Source: Streptomyces vilmorinianum (GTDB taxonomy: Bacteria; Actinomycetota; Actinomycetes; Streptomycetales; Streptomycetaceae). Taken from it: 64,000 nucleotides of DNA. The position numbers were made by a program, and so were the translations under genes. The notes under the pieces are model-generated. The model saw only the letters and a list, made by a program, of their open reading frames with translations, did no database searches and had not been told where the DNA came from. Each line of letters starts with the position of its first letter. Position 1 is the stretch's first letter. Positions 60,651 to 64,000 of the stretch are shown piece by piece. Location: the NCBI RefSeq assembly GCF_005517195.1, contig NZ_CP040244.1, forward strand, positions 4,048,001 through 4,112,000. The letters are read 5' to 3'.

Positions 60651-62929
60651 AGTTCACCGACGGCTACTGGCTGATGCGTCCCGGAGTGACCGCGCGCTAC
60701 GCCACCGAGGTCGCGGACGTCCGGGCCGACGAGCACCGGGTAACCCTCTACGCGCCGGTGAAGCACGTGCGCGGCCGCGGCGGCATGCTCAACAGTCCGC
60801 TGCTGACGGTCGAGTGCTGGTCTCCGGCCGAGGGCGTGATCGGGGTACGTGCCACCCACCACGCCGGCTCGGTGCGCCGGGGGCCGGAGTTCGCACTGCC
60901 CGGCGCGCAAGCGGATGCGGGAAAGGTGTACCGGGACGGCGCGGTGGTCGAGCTCGGTGCGGGTGAGCTGTCGCTGCGGGTGGACACCTCCCAGCCCTGG
61001 CGCCTGGAGTTCACCGCCGGCGGCCAGGTGCTGACCTCCGTGGGCGAGCGCGGCATCGGCTTCGTCACCGACGCCGACGGCCGGCACCACATCCTGGGCC
61101 AACTCGCCCTGGGCGTGGGCGAGCTGGTGTACGGACTCGGTGAGCGTTTCACCCCGTTCGTGAAGAACGGGCAGTCCGTGGACATCTGGCAGGCGGACGG
61201 CGGCACCAGCAGCGAGCAGGCGTACAAGAACGTCCCCTTCCACCTGACGAACCGCGGCTACGGCGTCTTCGTCAACCATCCCGGCAAGGTGAGTTACGAG
61301 GTCGGCTCCGAGGCGGTCGGCCAGGTCCAGTTCAGCGTCGAGGACCAGTCGCTGGAGTTCTTCGTCGTCCACGGCCCGACCCCGAAGCAGGTCTTGGAGC
61401 GTTACACGGCCCTCTCCGGCCGCCCCGCGCTGCCGCCGGCCTGGGCGCTGGGCCTGTGGCTGACCACCTCCTTCACCACCGACTACGACGAGGCCACCGT
61501 CAACCGCTTCGTGGGCGGCATGGCCGAACGCGGCATCCCGCTGAGCGTGTTCCACTTCGACTGCTTCTGGATGCGCGGCTACCAGTGGTGCGACTTCGAC
61601 TGGGACTCCGACATCTTCCCCGACCCGGCCGGCATGCTCACCCGCCTCAAGGAGCAGGGGCTGCGGATCTCCGTCTGGATCAACCCCTACATCGCGCAGA
61701 AGTCGGCGCTGTTCGAGGAGGGCATGCGAGACGGCTACCTGGTGCGGCGCCCGGACGGCAGCGTCTGGCAGTGGGACCTGTGGCAACCCGCCATGGCCCT
61801 GGTGGACTTCACCAACCCCGCCGCCCGCGACTGGTACACCGACAAGCTCCGCACCCTCCTCGACATGGGCGTGGACTGCTTCAAGACCGACTTCGGCGAA
61901 CGCATCCCCACCGACGTCGTCTGGCACGACGGCTCCGACCCGGAACGGATGCACAACTACTACACGCACCTCTACAACCAGGCCGTCTTCGAGCTGCTGC
62001 GCGAGGTGCGTGGCGAGGGCGAGGCGCTGCTGTTCGCCCGCTCCGCCACCGCCGGCGGCCAGCAGTACCCGGTCCACTGGGGCGGCGACTGCGAGTCCCA
62101 CTTCAACGCCATGGCCGAGTCGCTACGCGGCGGACTCTCCCTCGGCCTGTCCGGCTTCGGCTTCTGGAGCCATGACATCGGCGGTTTCGAGGGCACGCCG
62201 ACCCCCACCGTCTTCAAGCGCTGGGTGCAGTTCGGGCTGCTCTCCTCGCACAGCCGCCTGCACGGCAGCAAGTCCTACCGCGTGCCCTGGGACTACGGCG
62301 AGGAGGCCGTCGAGGTCACCCGCGAGTTCACCCTGCTCAAGCACCGCCTCGCGCCGTACCTCCAGCGCGCCGCCCAGCAGGCGCACGCCACCGGCGTCCC
62401 GGTGATGCGCGCCATGGTGCTCGAGTTCCCCGACGACCCGGCGGCCGCCACGGTCGACCGGCAGTACATGTTGGGGGACGACCTGCTCGTCGCCCCCGTC
62501 TTCACCGACGACGGCACAGTCGACTACTACGTGCCCGAGGGAACGTGGACCAACGTCCTGACCGGCGCCCAGGTCACCGGCCCCCGATGGGTGCGCGAGC
62601 AGCACGGCTTCCACACCCTGCCGCTGCTGGCCCGCCCGGACTCGGTCATCGCGCTGGCCGCCGACGACCAGCGTCCGATCTCGGCCTGGGCGGACGGCGT
62701 GGAACTGCGGGTCCACGCCTTCGCCGACGGAGCCGAGCGCACCGTCGTGATCCCCGACACCGACGGCACCGGTGAGACCGCCCGTTTCCACCTGCGCCGC
62801 CGCGGCGACCGCCTGCACGTGACCACCGACAACCCGCACCCGTGGCAGCTGCGGATCGGCAGCCCGAACGCAACGTTGCACACCCGGCCGGCCGGCACCT
62901 CGAAGGCCGACCTGCCGTACCCGGCCTGA
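60647..62929 (+). CDS. GH31 alpha-xylosidase (YicI type)
   Basis: A 760-residue cytosolic protein from ATG 60647 with GGAGGA 11 bases ahead. It follows YicI almost throughout: N-terminal sandwich (MKFTDGYWLMRPGV), barrel motif PLSVFHFDCFWMRGYQWCDF, nucleophile Asp in FKTDFGERIPTDVVW (residue 415), acid/base Asp in HWGGDCESHFNAM (481), and FGFWSHDIGGFEG, LLSSHSRLHGSKSYRVPW. The Cys-Phe-Trp in the first motif is the alpha-xylosidase type rather than alpha-glucosidase. It removes alpha-1,6-xylose from xyloglucan oligosaccharides. It is coupled to a dead GH1 gene, and expression probably comes from the operator-promoter at 59615. Confidence 0.93.
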   Translation: MKFTDGYWLMRPGVTARYATEVADVRADEHRVTLYAPVKHVRGRGGMLNSPLLTVECWSPAEGVIGVRATHHAGSVRRGPEFALPGAQADAGKVYRDGAVVELGAGELSLRVDTSQPWRLEFTAGGQVLTSVGERGIGFVTDADGRHHILGQLALGVGELVYGLGERFTPFVKNGQSVDIWQADGGTSSEQAYKNVPFHLTNRGYGVFVNHPGKVSYEVGSEAVGQVQFSVEDQSLEFFVVHGPTPKQVLERYTALSGRPALPPAWALGLWLTTSFTTDYDEATVNRFVGGMAERGIPLSVFHFDCFWMRGYQWCDFDWDSDIFPDPAGMLTRLKEQGLRISVWINPYIAQKSALFEEGMRDGYLVRRPDGSVWQWDLWQPAMALVDFTNPAARDWYTDKLRTLLDMGVDCFKTDFGERIPTDVVWHDGSDPERMHNYYTHLYNQAVFELLREVRGEGEALLFARSATAGGQQYPVHWGGDCESHFNAMAESLRGGLSLGLSGFGFWSHDIGGFEGTPTPTVFKRWVQFGLLSSHSRLHGSKSYRVPWDYGEEAVEVTREFTLLKHRLAPYLQRAAQQAHATGVPVMRAMVLEFPDDPAAATVDRQYMLGDDLLVAPVFTDDGTVDYYVPEGTWTNVLTGAQVTGPRWVREQHGFHTLPLLARPDSVIALAADDQRPISAWADGVELRVHAFADGAERTVVIPDTDGTGETARFHLRRRGDRLHVTTDNPHPWQLRIGSPNATLHTRPAGTSKADLPYPA

Positions 62930-62942
62930 ACCCGACACCCGG

Positions 62943-62967
62943 GGTGGGGCACCTGCGGGGCCCCGCC
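62943..62967 (+). terminator. Terminator hairpin after GH31
   Basis: An 8-bp stem GGTGGGGC (62943-62950) / GCCCCGCC (62960-62967), with one G-U pair and a 9-base loop, 13 bp after the stop codon. Confidence 0.6.
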
Positions 62968-63020
62968 CTGGGCGCGGTTCCTGTCCTACGGCACGGATCT
63001 CTCCCTGCAACTGCTAAGGC

Positions 63021-63690
63021 TTGTGGGGCAATGCCACCGAGCAGTACGAGGCCATGTTCGCCGCGTGTGCGGCGCAGCCGGCCTGCCAGGCGGCCTACCC
63101 CAACCTGCGGGCGGAGTTCAACGCCACCGTGCAACGTCTGAACCGCCAACCGCTGACGGTGACGGTGCCCGGCGAGGCGGGAGCCCCGGCCACCACGGTG
63201 GTGATCGACGGCTACCAGCTGGCCAACGTGGTGGTGGTGGCGGCTCTGCCGCCCTTCGCGCTGACCGATGTGCCGGCCATGGTGCACGCCCTGGCCGCCG
63301 GTGACGGCCTGCCCGCTGCCAAGACGATCCTGGCCGGCCAGTCCCCGACCGGGTGCTGTCCCTGCCGCCGTAACAGGAGTTCGTCTCGCGGATCTTCTCC
63401 GACTGCGCGGCATGGGACGTCGGACGCGCCGATCCCCGGGTAACGGCCCAGACCCGCAGCGACGTGCCCACCCTGCTGATGGCGGCAACGTTCGACGGGC
63501 CGACGGGAACGCGGTGGGCCGCTGACGCCGCCACCGGCCTGTCCCACCCTCGCCGTCTGGTGTTCCCCGGACTCGGCCACGACGTGCTCATTCAATCCGA
63601 ATGCAGCCGCGCCATACTGGTGAGTTTCTTCGACCGACCCTCCGGCGGCTACGACACCTCCTGCTTCGACGCGCTCACCGTTCCCCCTTC
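63021..63690 (+). pseudogene. Alpha/beta hydrolase (tripeptidyl-aminopeptidase-like) C-terminal remnant
   Basis: The first frame reads WGNATEQYEAMFAACAAQPA and CQAAYPNLRAEFNATVQRLN, up to about 63340. A second frame continues FSDCAAWDVG, PTLLMAATFDGPTGTRWAAD and VFPGLGHDVLIQSECSRAIL. This is the cap and C-terminal part, with the catalytic Asp and His regions, of secreted actinobacterial peptidase-like hydrolases. The N-terminal half with the nucleophile Ser is missing, and about 30 residues in the middle are broken by frame changes. Confidence 0.65.
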
Positions 63691-63782
63691 AAGACGGGCT
63701 GAGCACTGCGAAGCCGACGGCGCGGTTCGTCCCACCACCCACCCGCATCCCAGCTTCTTGTCGGCGAAGATCCGGATGCCCC

Positions 63783-63944
63783 GTGTTCGGCGAGTTCGAC
63801 CGCCAGGTCGCGCGCCTCGGCCTCGACCGCCTCGCCACCCCGCGATTCGCCGACATGCTCGGCTCGCTCCTGGCCCGCCTGGCGAACGGTGCGTACGAGG
63901 ACGACGTCGCGATCTTCACCGCTCGCCGACGCGACGGAAAATGA
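63783..63944 (+). other. Short coding-like remnant
   Basis: A frame ending at TGA 63942-63944 reads RLGLDRLATPRFADMLGSLL and ARLANGAYEDDVAIFTARRR. The ending YEDDVAIFTARR resembles the C-terminus of SpoIIE/PP2C-type phosphatases (DDVALLVxR), but the piece is only about 54 codons and has no ribosome site. It is probably a fragment. Confidence 0.25.
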
Positions 63945-64000
63945 ATGTCCCCCGACCTCGGTGACCCGGATTGGGCCCTTCGGCCCCTCTTCCGGGCCTG

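Noticed and set aside
62211..62224. TTCAAGCGCTGGGT inside the GH31 gene resembles part of the 14-bp operator
   Set aside because: Only the left half matches and it encodes conserved residues (FKRWVQ), so chance is the better explanation.

Overview
The window reads as chromosomal DNA of a Streptomyces-type actinomycete. It is very GC-rich, has GTG and even TTG starts, dense ATGA, GTGA and TGATG stop/start overlaps, Tat-type signal peptides, and ABC sugar importers that carry no ATPase gene of their own. All assignments come from reading the translated sequence; no database search was possible.

Positions 1 to about 16 kb look like ordinary housekeeping or core sequence: an MHYT-domain membrane sensor (cut by the left edge), a SAM methyltransferase, two unrecognised proteins, a secreted alpha/beta hydrolase, a MOSC protein, a fatty-acid desaturase with a small membrane protein, a SNF2-type helicase coupled to a SWIM zinc-finger protein, a septum-formation-type membrane protein, FolD, and a GAF regulator followed by an aldehyde dehydrogenase.

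From about 16 kb to 63 kb the window is a carbohydrate-utilisation region. The first block (16.4-24.4 kb) is a five-gene operon on the minus strand (binding lipoprotein, two permeases, a GH63/trehalase-like hydrolase, a ricin-tailed clan GH-A hydrolase) ending in a strong hairpin. It sits beside a LacI regulator that has its own palindromic operators. The second and larger block (25-63 kb) looks like a plant-cell-wall, and especially xyloglucan, utilisation locus. It holds GH74 and GH12 backbone enzymes, GH31 alpha-xylosidase, GH42 beta-galactosidase, a large GH3 enzyme, GH43, GH36, a CE7 esterase, a bacterial expansin and a dedicated ABC importer. A LacI regulator at 44.6 kb lies in the middle. 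Eight near-identical copies of the palindrome TCGAAGCGCTTCGA, plus two weaker ones, lie upstream of nearly every transcription unit in this block. Several are preceded by a TTGACA-like box at a fixed distance, and three pairs of sites are 120-121 bp apart. This dispersed single-palindrome regulon is the best candidate for an undescribed system here.

The second notable theme is decay. Between the intact genes lie clearly recognisable ruins: a GH5 endoglucanase with a stop in place of Trp, a GH95 alpha-L-fucosidase still joined by an ATGA overlap to the GH42 gene, a GH3 with a frameshift and deletions, a scrambled GH3 / CE7 / GH1 stretch still coupled to the GH31 gene, and fragments of an L-fuconate-dehydratase-like gene, a KDPG-aldolase-like gene, a KDG-kinase-like gene and a GntR regulator. 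Loss of both the fucosidase and a sugar-acid dehydratase/aldolase/kinase set suggests (inference) that the fucose side branch of xyloglucan use was abandoned while backbone, xylose and galactose release were kept. An IS5-type transposase remnant, a short tandem repeat and other fragments support past rearrangement.

Other intact accessory genes are a phytanoyl-CoA-dioxygenase-like oxygenase pair with a divergent AraC regulator, a PAS/GAF/PP2C/HATPase signalling protein, a Gfo/Idh/MocA oxidoreductase with a divergent AraC regulator, and a sulfotransferase-family protein.
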